A program made the translations under genes and the position numbers. The notes beneath the pieces are model-generated. The model made no database searches and was not told where the DNA came from. It worked only from the letters and a program-made list of their open reading frames with translations. From Chloroflexota bacterium (GTDB taxonomy: Bacteria > Chloroflexota > Dehalococcoidia > Dehalococcoidales > RBG-16-60-22), in NCBI GenBank assembly GCA_016190585.1, contig JACPQH010000036.1, positions 1-22,205 on the forward strand: a DNA stretch of 22,205 nt, in the 5' to 3' direction. This document shows positions 7,043 to 14,616 of this stretch, in pieces; positions within the stretch are counted from its first letter, which is position 1, and every line of letters begins with the position of its first letter.

Positions 7043-7367
7043 ATGATATTTTTGAGGGGAGCTCCGATTCCCTGCTGCTGTGCCTGATCGGGCAGCAGCC
7101 GATGTACGGCTACCAGATTGTGAAAGAGATGGCCTCCCGTAGCCAGGGCTATTTCAGGTTCAAGGAAGGCACCCTGTACCCGGCGCTGCACCGGCTGGAG
7201 GACGCCGGGTTGATAAAGGGCCGGTGGCAGGCAGTCCCTCCGGGAGGCAGCGGCGGCATTACGAGCTAACGGAAAAAGGGCTGAAAACCCTGGCCGTAGA
7301 ACAGGGCAAATGAGTGCAGTTCCTGAATGCCATCGCCCTTATCATGCGCCCGGCGCCGGCCGACTGA
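7043..7367 (+). pseudogene. PadR-family transcriptional regulator, decayed
   Basis: The reading starts at the ATG at 7043 (MIFLRGAP). After a missing base near 7064 it continues in the next frame as DSLLLCLIGQQ and PMYGYQIVKEMASRSQGYF, then FKEGTLYPALHRLEDAGLIK, the diagnostic PadR winged-helix sequence. A second missing base near 7235-7250 moves it to the third frame (RRHYELTEKGLKTLAVEQGK). There a TGA (7311-7313) stands where the family usually has Trp, and the frame resumes as VQFLNAIALIMRPAPAD to the final TGA at 7365-7367. Two frameshifts plus one nonsense codon make a functional product unlikely. With all three repaired the length would be about 108 residues, a normal short PadR. PadR proteins repress efflux or stress genes in response to small molecules; the divergent membrane protein is the nearest candidate target. 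Confidence 0.85.
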
Positions 7368-7397
7368 CACCGGAATCATTGAGATACAGGTCGCCGT

Positions 7398-8264
7398 ATG
7401 AAGGAGAGCCAGGTTCAGGTAACCGTCGTCACCGACAGTGTCGCGTGCCTGACGAGAGAGCTGATTGATCGTTACGCTATCGAGATAGTCCCCATCAATT
7501 TCCTTTACAACGGTCGCGTCTACCGCGACTGGCTGGATATTACGCCTTCCCAGGCTTACGAGCTTTTTTTGAAGGACCCCGAGTCTTTACGGACGTCAGC
7601 GGCCTCGCCCGAGGAATGCCTGCGGGCCTACCGGGAGGCCGCCCGCCGAGCGAACAACATCGTCTGCGTCACGGTTTCTGCCAGGCTGAGCGCGGTCTTC
7701 TCCGCCGCCCGGGATGCCAGGGAGCAGCTCGCGCGCGAGATGCCGGAGGTAAACATCGAGGTGCTGGACTCGCAAACGGCCACGGCGGCGGAGGGTTTCG
7801 TCGTCCTGGCCGCCGCCCGGGCGGCACAAGAGGGTAAAGGCATCGCCGGGGTGCTCGAGGCCGCCGACCTGGTGAGAAGCCGGGTCAACTGCATCGTCCT
7901 GCTGGATACGATAAAGCACGTCTATCGCTCCGGACGCATTCCAAAGGTCGCCGCGCAGGTGGGCTCGATACTCAACATCCGGCCTATCCTGACGGTCGCC
8001 GGCTCGGTCCGCTTCATCGGCGCCGTGAGGAACCGCGCCGCCGGCCTCGATCGTATTATCCAGATGATGCGGGAAAAAACCGGGGACCGGCCGGTCCACG
8101 TGTCCGTCATGCATGCCTACGCGCCGGAAGTCGCCGCGAAGCTCATGCAAAGGGTCGGCGCGGAGTTCAACTGTGTCGAGCTTTGGCTGAGCGAGTTCAG
8201 CCCCGTCATGGGCTATGCCTGCGGAACCGGGACCGTCGGCCTGGCGTTCTACGCAGACCAGTAG
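7398..8264 (+). CDS. DegV family protein (first of tandem pair)
   Basis: A 288-residue DegV-family fatty-acid-binding protein. In Firmicutes the family (FakB) presents fatty acids to the kinase FakA for phosphorylation. The N-terminal TDS motif (residues 12-14, VVTDSVACLT), TSAASPEECLRAY, the central LLDTIKHVYRSGRIPKVAA and SILNIRPILTV, and the C-terminal EFSPVMGYACGTGTVGLAFY are all family hallmarks. The start is the ATG at 7398, with a modest AGG upstream. The next gene is a paralogue 13 bases downstream whose ribosome binding site overlaps this stop codon. No fakA-like kinase is seen in the window, so the partner and ligand are unknown. Confidence 0.9.
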   Translation: MKESQVQVTVVTDSVACLTRELIDRYAIEIVPINFLYNGRVYRDWLDITPSQAYELFLKDPESLRTSAASPEECLRAYREAARRANNIVCVTVSARLSAVFSAARDAREQLAREMPEVNIEVLDSQTATAAEGFVVLAAARAAQEGKGIAGVLEAADLVRSRVNCIVLLDTIKHVYRSGRIPKVAAQVGSILNIRPILTVAGSVRFIGAVRNRAAGLDRIIQMMREKTGDRPVHVSVMHAYAPEVAAKLMQRVGAEFNCVELWLSEFSPVMGYACGTGTVGLAFYADQ

Positions 8265-8277
8265 AGGAGCCGGAATA

Positions 8278-9141
8278 GTGCCCGAGGTGGCTATCGTAAC
8301 CGACACGACTGCCTGTATCCCCGGCGACAAAGTCGCTGAATACGCGATTGAGGTCGTCCCGGTCCAACTGGTAATTGACGGCAAGGCTTACCGCGACGGC
8401 ATAGACCTCACCGCGACTGATTTTTACAAGCTTCTCAAGCAGACGAAAAAGCTGCCCACGACCGCGGCGTCTTCACCCGAGCCGTACCTGGAGGCCTACC
8501 GCAAGGCCGGCCTGAGGGCGAAGAATATATTGTGCATTACGGTCCCCTCCCGGTTCAGTACCCTCTACAACTCAGCCCGCCTGGCCCGGGACATGTTTCT
8601 GGCCAAATCCCCCGGACTGTTGGTGGAGGTAATCGACTGCCCTACCGCGGCCGCCGGGATGGGGCTGGTGGCGCTGGCGGCGGCCAGGGCCGCGGCGGCC
8701 GGTAAAGGGCCGGGCGAAACGGTCGAGATGGTCAGGGAGCTGATGCCGCGCGTCTATCTCTACGCCGCCCTGGATACGCTGAAATACTTGGCGAAAAGCG
8801 GGCGCGTCCCCCAGGCCGCCGCCATGGTCAACTCGGTCCTCGATATCAAGCCGGTCTTTACGCTGAACGGGACCGGCGCTCACACCGTCGCCCTGCCCCG
8901 GACCATGGCCGGCGCCATCAAGCGCATGCTTGGTCTCATGGCAGAAAAGGCGTCCCGGGAAAAGCCGCTCCATGCGGCGGTGATGCACGCCGACGCCCTG
9001 GACCAGGCCCTGCGGTTAAAAAAGGACATCACCTCCCTTAATTATGATGTCGCCGATATCTTTATCACCGAGTTCACGCCCGTGATGGGCGCGCATACCG
9101 GCCCGGGGCTGGTGGGCGTGGCTTTTTACAGCAGTCTTTAG
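8278..9141 (+). CDS. DegV family protein (second of tandem pair)
   Basis: A 287-residue paralogue of the preceding gene, with the same motif order. It has VTDTTACIPG at the N-terminus, TTAASSPEPYLEAYRKA, LDTLKYLAKSGRVPQAAAM and SVLDIKPVFTL, and ends EFTPVMGAHTGPGLVGVAFY. The GTG at 8278 is chosen because GAGGAG (8264-8269) lies eight bases upstream and the protein then begins right at the conserved first strand. The open frame extends upstream inside the first DegV gene, but without homology. The pair arose by tandem duplication and is well diverged, so the two probably bind different ligands. The binding site overlapping the upstream stop implies co-translation. Confidence 0.9.
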   Translation: MPEVAIVTDTTACIPGDKVAEYAIEVVPVQLVIDGKAYRDGIDLTATDFYKLLKQTKKLPTTAASSPEPYLEAYRKAGLRAKNILCITVPSRFSTLYNSARLARDMFLAKSPGLLVEVIDCPTAAAGMGLVALAAARAAAAGKGPGETVEMVRELMPRVYLYAALDTLKYLAKSGRVPQAAAMVNSVLDIKPVFTLNGTGAHTVALPRTMAGAIKRMLGLMAEKASREKPLHAAVMHADALDQALRLKKDITSLNYDVADIFITEFTPVMGAHTGPGLVGVAFYSSL

Positions 9142-9151
9142 TCGAAGGGTA

Positions 9152-9180
9152 TAGAAATCGGTTCTAAAAAATTTTATAAT
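9152..9180 (+). promoter_or_regulatory. Putative promoter of the P-loop kinase gene
   Basis: A perfect TATAAT (9175-9180) with TAGAAA (9152-9157, four of six) 17 bases upstream lies in a short AT-rich gap after the DegV pair. The expected transcript start is at about 9187, immediately before the ATG at 9188, so the message would be nearly or fully leaderless. Confidence 0.55.
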
Positions 9181-9187
9181 CGAGAGT

Positions 9188-9775
9188 ATGGAAGAGTCAC
9201 CGGCCGCCCCGGATGTCCGGCTTCTCACCGAAAAACTGGGAGACCTTCCCCAGCCCGTCGCCCGGCCGGCCTTCGTGGTAATGGCCGGACTGCCGGGAAC
9301 GGGCAAGACCTACTTTGCCAGGAAGCTGGTGGAAAGGCTGCCGGCCATCGTCCTGGAGAGCGACGCGCTGCGCAAGGTCCTCTTTAAACGGCCGGCCTAT
9401 TCCCCCGAGGAAAGCGCCCGCCTTTTTCGCGCCATCCACGCGCTCATCGAGATGCTGCTGTCAAATGGGATATCCGTTTTCCTGGATGCCACCAACCTGG
9501 CCGAGTTTTTCCGGCAGAAGCTGTACGGCATCGCCGGCCGCCTGCGCGCCAGGCTGGTGCTGGTCTGGGTCGAGGCGCCGCCGGAACTGGTCTACGAGAG
9601 GCTCCGGTGGCGTTCCGAGACGGCTTATCCGGAGAGCGCCTCCCAGGCTGATTGGCTGGTCTACCAGAAGCTCAGGCCGACCGTGCAAAAGATCCGGCGG
9701 AAGCACCACGTGGTGGATACCTCGAAGGACATCACGCCGGTGCTGGAAAAAATATTGAAGGAAGTCAACAGGTAA
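9188..9775 (+). CDS. P-loop ATP-binding protein, AAA_33/zeta-like kinase family
   Basis: A 195-residue soluble nucleotide-binding protein. Walker A is GLPGTGKT (34-41), directly after strand FVVMA. LDATN, in SNGISVFLDATNLAEFFRQK, matches the second strand of polynucleotide-kinase/zeta-like small-molecule or sugar kinases. VWVEAPPELVYERLRWRS forms the lid helix and VVDTSKD is near the end. The phosphate acceptor cannot be told from sequence. The start is the ATG at 9188, seven bases after a perfect -10, with only a weak GAGAG before it. The stop TAA overlaps the start ATG of the aminopeptidase gene by one base, so both are probably on one transcript. Confidence 0.82.
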   Translation: MEESPAAPDVRLLTEKLGDLPQPVARPAFVVMAGLPGTGKTYFARKLVERLPAIVLESDALRKVLFKRPAYSPEESARLFRAIHALIEMLLSNGISVFLDATNLAEFFRQKLYGIAGRLRARLVLVWVEAPPELVYERLRWRSETAYPESASQADWLVYQKLRPTVQKIRRKHHVVDTSKDITPVLEKILKEVNR

Positions 9776-11283
9776 TGGCTATTGAAATCAAGGTTACCGG
9801 CGAGGACATCGCCGGGGTCAGGGCCGGCGCCATCATCCTCGGACATTACGAAGGTTCCCCGGCGCCCGGGGACGAGCTGGCCGGTATCGACCGCTCCCTG
9901 GACGGCGGCATCTCGCAGCTTATCGCCCAGGGGGAGATTAAGGGCAAGCTGAACGAGATTACCCTGGTGCACAGCCTGGGACGGGTCCCGGCTTCACGGG
10001 TGGTGGTTATCGGCCTCGGCAAAAAACCGGAGCTCGATGCCGCCAAGGTGCGCGGCGCTTTCGCCGAGGCGTGCCGTTACCTGAGAGGCCGGGGCGTCGA
10101 AGATATCGCCGTGACGCTTCTCGGGGACGGGGTGAACAACATCACCGCGGAGAGCGCCGCCGGGGCGCTGGCCGAGGGCGCCCTGCTGGGCCTTTACACG
10201 TTCCGCAAGTACATGACGAAAAAAGAAGACGAGCCGCGCGAAATAAAGCAGATTGCCATCGGCGGTAATGAGGCGAAAAGGCCGGACATGGAGCGCGGCG
10301 CCGGGCGGGGCCGGATACTGGCCGAGGCCGCGAACCTGGCGCGGGATATGGTCAACGAGCCCTCGAACTATATGACGCCCGCGGCCATGGCCGGGGTGGC
10401 GGCGCGGCTCGCCGCTGAGGCCGGGCTTGAGATTAGCGTCCTGGAGAGGGAGCAGATGGCCGCGCTGGGTATGGGCGCTCTGCTCGGCGTCGCCCAGGGC
10501 AGCCAGCAGCCGCCCAAGTTCATTATCCTCAAATATCAAGGCGGCGCCCCCGGCAAGACGGACGTGGCGCTGGTCGGCAAAGGCATCACCTTTGACTCCG
10601 GCGGCATCTCCCTGAAACCGTCAGAGAAGATGGAAGATATGAAGGGCGACATGGCCGGTGGGGCGGCGGTCATGGCCGCGCTGTGCGCTATCAGCCGGCT
10701 CAAGCTCAAGGCCAACGTCACCGCGCTTGTCCCGGCCACGGAGAATATGCCCGGGGGCCGCGCCCTGAAACCCGGCGACGTCGTGACCGCGATGAACGGC
10801 AAGACCATCGAGATTATCTCCACCGACGCCGAGGGCCGGCTCATCCTGGCCGACGCCCTGAGCTACGCCGCCAGGAACCTGGCGCCGGAATCGATTATCG
10901 ACGTCGCCACGCTGACAGGCGCCTGCGTCGTGGCGCTGGGCGAGGTCTGCACCGGCGGGTTTACCAACAAGCAGGAACTGCTGGACCGCGTCATCGCCGC
11001 GGGCAGCGCCTCGGGCGAGATTATCTGGCAGCTACCCATGTTCGATGATTACCGCGAGCAGATAAAGAGCGCGGTCGCGGACATGAAGAATGCCGGCGGG
11101 CGGTGGGCCGGCGCTATCACCGCCGCCAAGTTCCTTGCCGAATTCATTGGGGACGTTCCCTGGGTGCACCTGGACATCGCCGGGACAAGCCAGACGGAGA
11201 AGGACAAAGGCCACCTGGTGAAAGGCGCCACCGGGGTACCGGTGCGAACGCTGGTAAACCTGGTAATGACCATGACCAATTAA
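9775..11283 (+). CDS. pepA: Leucyl aminopeptidase (peptidase M17, PepA-like)
   Basis: A 502-residue cytosolic metallo-aminopeptidase that removes N-terminal residues such as Leu, usually as a hexamer with two metal ions per active site. The N-terminal domain (1 to about 170) is the M17 macro-like domain and the C-terminal half is catalytic. By family alignment the metal ligands are K269, D274, D292, D351 and E353, and catalytic residues are K281 and R355. NEPSNYMTP (194-202) is also typical. The usual NTDAEGRL signature is STDAEGRL here, a mild change. The start is the ATG at 9775 inside TAATG, overlapping the kinase stop. The frame is open upstream within the kinase gene but without homology. 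The metallo-hydrolase gene follows 16 bases later. Confidence 0.95.
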   Translation: MAIEIKVTGEDIAGVRAGAIILGHYEGSPAPGDELAGIDRSLDGGISQLIAQGEIKGKLNEITLVHSLGRVPASRVVVIGLGKKPELDAAKVRGAFAEACRYLRGRGVEDIAVTLLGDGVNNITAESAAGALAEGALLGLYTFRKYMTKKEDEPREIKQIAIGGNEAKRPDMERGAGRGRILAEAANLARDMVNEPSNYMTPAAMAGVAARLAAEAGLEISVLEREQMAALGMGALLGVAQGSQQPPKFIILKYQGGAPGKTDVALVGKGITFDSGGISLKPSEKMEDMKGDMAGGAAVMAALCAISRLKLKANVTALVPATENMPGGRALKPGDVVTAMNGKTIEIISTDAEGRLILADALSYAARNLAPESIIDVATLTGACVVALGEVCTGGFTNKQELLDRVIAAGSASGEIIWQLPMFDDYREQIKSAVADMKNAGGRWAGAITAAKFLAEFIGDVPWVHLDIAGTSQTEKDKGHLVKGATGVPVRTLVNLVMTMTN

Positions 11284-11299
11284 GATAAACGGAGGAGAG

Positions 11300-11944
11300 A
11301 TGAAGGTAAAATGGCTTGGACATGCTGCTTTCCTGATAACTTCTGAATCCGGTACCAGGATTATCACTGACCCGTACAACCCCGGGGGGCCTCTCAAGTA
11401 CCGGCCGATAAAGGAGCCTGCGGATATCGTTACCATGAGCCACGGCCACGACGACCATAACAACCTGGCGGCCGTCACCGGGTCGCCGGCTGTGGTCAAG
11501 AGCAACGCCGAAGTCAAGGGCATCAAGATTAAGGCGATACCCGCCTACCATGATGAAGAGAAAGGGGCCAAGCGGGGCGCTAACACCATCTTTTGCTTCG
11601 AGACCGACGGGTTGAGGCTGTGCCATCTCGGCGACCTCGGTCATCCCTTGAGCGACCAGCAGGTGAAGGAAATCGGCAAGGTCGACGTACTGCTGCTGCC
11701 CGTCGGCGGCTTCTATACGGTTGAGCCGCCGGTCGCCGGCAAGATTCACGAGACCCTCAAGCCGCGCGTGACGATACCCATGCACTTCCGGTCTGATTCC
11801 TGCGAATATCCTATCGCTCCCCCGGAAGAGTTCCTAAAGGGTAAGCCGAACGTCAAGCGCCTGAACAGCAGCGAGGTAGAGTTTAAAGCCGGCAGCCTGC
11901 CGGAGCAAGAAATCGTGGTGCTGCAAGCGGCGCTCTGCGTCTAG
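11300..11944 (+). CDS. Metallo-beta-lactamase-fold hydrolase (UPF0173/UlaG-like)
   Basis: A 214-residue metal-dependent hydrolase. It opens with KVKWLGHAAFLI, which supplies the first His typical of the UPF0173/UlaG-like subgroup. The metal motif is SHGHDDHNN (HxHxDH), followed by HLGDLGH with the bridging Asp region, and IPMHFRSD near the C-terminus. The substrate is unknown; related proteins act on phosphoesters or lactones. GGAGGAG lies just before the ATG at 11300. It follows pepA closely and is the last gene before a 138-base gap, so it probably ends that transcription unit. Confidence 0.88.
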   Translation: MKVKWLGHAAFLITSESGTRIITDPYNPGGPLKYRPIKEPADIVTMSHGHDDHNNLAAVTGSPAVVKSNAEVKGIKIKAIPAYHDEEKGAKRGANTIFCFETDGLRLCHLGDLGHPLSDQQVKEIGKVDVLLLPVGGFYTVEPPVAGKIHETLKPRVTIPMHFRSDSCEYPIAPPEEFLKGKPNVKRLNSSEVEFKAGSLPEQEIVVLQAALCV

Positions 11945-11952
11945 CCCGCACG

Positions 11953-11984
11953 CCGCGTGGCGCGGACGGTACCCGTTATCCGCG
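11953..11984. other. Overlapping GC-rich hairpins
   Basis: CCGCG-TGG-CGCGG (11953-11965) forms a perfect 5-bp hairpin. The same CGCGG (11961-11965) can instead pair with CCGCG at 11980-11984, enclosing ACGG/CCGT (11966-11969 and 11973-11976) for a longer stem with a bulge. The two folds exclude each other. They lie just after the hydrolase stop, without a T tract, so they are at best a rho-dependent end or an RNA-stabilising element. Confidence 0.35.
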
Positions 11985-12038
11985 TGTCGATACCGGCGCC
12001 TGAGTATGTGATTACTTACGCCGGGTGTTGACTATTTA

Positions 12039-12047
12039 TGGTAAAAT
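12039..12047 (+). promoter_or_regulatory. Putative extended -10 promoter of the mob operon
   Basis: TGGTAAAAT gives an extended -10 (TG, one base, then TAAAAT at 12042-12047) 35 bases upstream of the mobA start. A TTGACT at 12028-12033 is too close to serve as its -35. This is the most AT-rich spot in the gap and the only convincing promoter before the molybdenum cofactor genes. Confidence 0.4.
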
Positions 12048-12082
12048 TGAGTGAGGGTTTTTAAAAGGGCTGTAAGAGCGGG

Positions 12083-12691
12083 TTGGAAATAACGGGGATT
12101 GTTCTTGCCGGGGGCAAAGGCGCAAGGCTGGGACACGATAAGGTCCTTGAGATACTCGACGGCCAGAGTCTGTTGCAGAAAGTCGTTTCCAGGATCAAGC
12201 CGTTATGCGTCGAGATTATCGTTGTCACCGGCGAGCGCCACATATCATCGCTGCCGGATGAGCCCGCGCTCAAGACCGTCAGGGATGTGTTGCCCGGCCG
12301 CGGCCCGCTTGGCGGCATCTACACCGGCTTGAAGACGGCAACCTCGCGATATAACATTGTTGTTGCTTGTGATATGCCCTTCCTTAACACGGAGCTGCTT
12401 GGCGGCATGGTGAAGCTGGCGCCGGGCTATGACGCCGTTGTCCCGCGGGTCGGTGAGCTGGTCGAACCGCTGCACGCGGTCTATTCCCGAGATTGCCGGA
12501 CGCCTATCGAGGCCATGATGGACGCGAGCGATCTGAGCATCTATCACCTGCTGCGCCGCGTGAAAGTCCGTTACGTTGAAGGCGACGATATAGACCGCTA
12601 TGACCCGGATCACCTCAGCTTTTTTAACATCAATACCGGGGCCGACCTGGAGAAAGCCCGGGAGCTGGCGCGTCACGAAGTGCGCCGATGA
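12083..12691 (+). CDS. mobA: Molybdenum cofactor guanylyltransferase MobA
   Basis: A 202-residue cytosolic nucleotidyltransferase. It transfers GMP from GTP to molybdopterin to make the guanine dinucleotide form of the cofactor. GIVLAGGKGARLGHDK near the N-terminus is the GTP-binding signature, ACDMPFL carries the metal-binding Asp, and FFNINTGADL near the end is the usual NINTP-like motif. The start is a TTG at 12083 with only a weak purine-rich region upstream; no in-frame ATG or GTG fits better. The stop overlaps the moeA ATG by four bases (ATGA), which implies translational coupling. A CTP- or ADP-glucose-type transferase is less likely given the Moco neighbours. Confidence 0.92.
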   Translation: MEITGIVLAGGKGARLGHDKVLEILDGQSLLQKVVSRIKPLCVEIIVVTGERHISSLPDEPALKTVRDVLPGRGPLGGIYTGLKTATSRYNIVVACDMPFLNTELLGGMVKLAPGYDAVVPRVGELVEPLHAVYSRDCRTPIEAMMDASDLSIYHLLRRVKVRYVEGDDIDRYDPDHLSFFNINTGADLEKARELARHEVRR

Positions 12692-13953
12692 TTACCGTGG
12701 AGCAGGCCCTGGAGCAAATCCTGGGCTACGTCCGGGTGCTGGAAGCGGAAAGCGCGCCGCTCCTTGATTCGCTGGGGCAGGTGCTGGCGGAGGACGTCGT
12801 CTCGGAGATTAGCATACCGCCGCTGGACAACGCCGCCATGGACGGCTTCGCCATACAGTCGCGCGACACCGCCGGGGCCGGGGCGGACTCCCCGCGGATA
12901 TTGCAGGTCATCGATACTGTGATCGCCGGCTCGATTTCCGGGAAGAAGGTCGGGCCCGGCACGGCGGTACGCATCATGACCGGGGCGCCCGTGCCGGAAG
13001 GCGCCGACAGCGTCGTCCGGTTCGAGGACACCGACGAAGACCGGCGGCGGCAAGCGGGACAGGTAATAACGCAGATTGGTATCCTGTGCCCGGTGGCGCC
13101 CGGTTTGAACATCCGGCGGGCGGGCGAGGACGTTACCCGGGGGACGACCGTGCTGGTAAGGGACACCCGGGTCCGGCCGGCGGAGGCCGGGGTGCTGGCA
13201 TCGCTCGGCCGGGAACAGGTGAGGGTTATACGGCGTCCCCGCATCGCGGTGCTGGCCACCGGCAACGAGCTGGTTGAGCTGGGCCGTCCCCTGCCGCCGG
13301 GCAAGATTTATAACAGCAACACCTACAGCGTGGCCGCCCAGGTCAAGCGCTACGGCGGCGTACCCCTGGTGCTCGGCATCGCCCCGGACGACAAAGACGC
13401 GCTGGTCCGGCTTATCCGGCGGGGACTGGCCGCCGACATGATCATCACCTCCGGCGGGGTCTCCGCCGGTGACGATGATATGGTCAAGGACGTGCTGGCC
13501 CGGGACGGGGAGGTCACCTTCTGGACGGTGCGCATGAAACCGGGTAAACCCCTGGCTTTCGGGGTTATCCGGGGAGATATTGACGGCGTGCCGCGAAGCG
13601 TGCCGCACCTCGGGCTGCCGGGAAATCCGGTGAGCGCCATGGTAACATTTGAGCTTTTCGGGCGCGCCGCGCTTCTTAAAATGATGGGATACAAGGACCT
13701 CAGCAAGCCCGTTATCGAGGCGACCCTGGAGGGCAGGATCGTCAACTCGGAAGGCCGCCGGGTCTTTACCCGGGCCGTCGTGGAGAGGCGGGCGGACCGC
13801 TATGTCGCCAGTCTGACCGGACCGCAGGGGTCGGGTATCCTGACTTCGATGAGCCGGGCCAACGGCCTGATCGTAACGCCCGAGGACGTAAAAAGGATGG
13901 ACACCGGAGACACCGTGAAGGTCATGATGCTGGACTGGGACCAGCGTCTCTGA
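12688..13953 (+). CDS. moeA: Molybdopterin molybdenumtransferase MoeA
   Basis: A 421-residue enzyme that inserts molybdate (or tungstate) into adenylylated molybdopterin. PPLDNAAMDGFAI (45-56) is the conserved N-terminal signature. TGNEL (191-195) and GKIYNSNTYS (205-214) mark the MPT-binding domain. SGGVSAGDDDMVK (255-267) and MKPGKPLAFG (283-292) line the active site, and GLPGNPVSAMVTFELF (309-324) precedes the C-terminal beta-barrel domain IV. Length is normal. It overlaps mobA by four bases and is followed 15 bases later by mobB, so the whole Moco finishing step is in one operon. Whether Mo or W is used cannot be read from MoeA. No molybdate transporter or molybdoenzyme is in the window. 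Confidence 0.96.
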   Translation: MITVEQALEQILGYVRVLEAESAPLLDSLGQVLAEDVVSEISIPPLDNAAMDGFAIQSRDTAGAGADSPRILQVIDTVIAGSISGKKVGPGTAVRIMTGAPVPEGADSVVRFEDTDEDRRRQAGQVITQIGILCPVAPGLNIRRAGEDVTRGTTVLVRDTRVRPAEAGVLASLGREQVRVIRRPRIAVLATGNELVELGRPLPPGKIYNSNTYSVAAQVKRYGGVPLVLGIAPDDKDALVRLIRRGLAADMIITSGGVSAGDDDMVKDVLARDGEVTFWTVRMKPGKPLAFGVIRGDIDGVPRSVPHLGLPGNPVSAMVTFELFGRAALLKMMGYKDLSKPVIEATLEGRIVNSEGRRVFTRAVVERRADRYVASLTGPQGSGILTSMSRANGLIVTPEDVKRMDTGDTVKVMMLDWDQRL

Positions 13954-13968
13954 CCGGGGAGCAAGCTG

Positions 13969-14616
13969 ATGCACCCGATCATCTCCATCGTCGGCCGCTC
14001 CAAAACGGGGAAGACCACCCTGCTGGAAGCCCTTATCGCCGAGCTCAAGAGCCGGGGTTACCGGCTGGCGACCATCAAGCACTCCGCGGAGGATGTCGAG
14101 TTCGACAAGGCGGACAAGGATACCTGGCGGTTCACCCGGGCGGGCTCTGACCTTTCGGCCATAAGCTCCCGGAGCAAGCTGGCGGTCTTCAAGGATCTGG
14201 ACTACGATTTCGATCCTCTTGACCTTGCCCGCTTCATCTGCTGGGACTACGACCTTATCCTCACCGAAGGCTTTAAAAAAAGGGGTTTCCCCAAGATCGA
14301 GGTGCATCGTAACGGCGACGAGCTGATAAGCCCGCCGGAGCAGCTCCTGGCGGTGGTCACCGGCGAGCTGCTGGAAGTCGGCGTGCCGCAGTTCTCGCCG
14401 CGGCAGGTAAAGGAGATCGCCAGTCTGGTGGAGGAATGGCTCAAACACCGGCCGGCGGCAAGGCTTGACCTGGTGGTCAACGGCGAGGTTGTCCCGCTCA
14501 GCGAAGAACAGGGCGAAGCCATATCCGGAGCCCTGCGCGCCGCGCTGTCAGGTATCAAAGGCATCAACGAGATAAAGAGCTTGCGCCTCTCTTTAAGGAG
14601 GGACCTTGATATTTGA
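13969..14616 (+). CDS. mobB: Molybdopterin-guanine dinucleotide biosynthesis protein MobB
   Basis: A 215-residue GTP-binding adaptor that helps MobA. The P-loop is GRSKTGKTT (9-17). IKHSAEDVEFDKADKDTWRF is the usual MobB region with a conserved His and Asp, and LILTEGFKKRGFPKIEV is the family motif following strand 4. Residues after about 160 (DLVVNGEVVPLSEEQGEAIS and onward) form the short C-terminal extension found in many MobB proteins of anaerobes. GGGGAG lies upstream of the ATG. Its 3' end contains AAGGAGG and overlaps the start of the next gene by 11 bases, indicating coupled translation. Confidence 0.93.
   Translation: MHPIISIVGRSKTGKTTLLEALIAELKSRGYRLATIKHSAEDVEFDKADKDTWRFTRAGSDLSAISSRSKLAVFKDLDYDFDPLDLARFICWDYDLILTEGFKKRGFPKIEVHRNGDELISPPEQLLAVVTGELLEVGVPQFSPRQVKEIASLVEEWLKHRPAARLDLVVNGEVVPLSEEQGEAISGALRAALSGIKGINEIKSLRLSLRRDLDI

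Noticed and set aside
7311..7313. TGA in the padR locus read as tryptophan (altered genetic code or recoding)
   Set aside because: TGA ends other genes normally (moeA, mtnA, mtnP), and the same locus has two frameshifts, so decay is simpler.
12673..14448. 591-codon open frame on the minus strand across mobA, moeA and mobB
   Set aside because: It is antisense to three well-supported genes, the product has no recognisable domain and a biased Gly/Pro/His/Arg composition. Such frames are common opposite high-GC genes.
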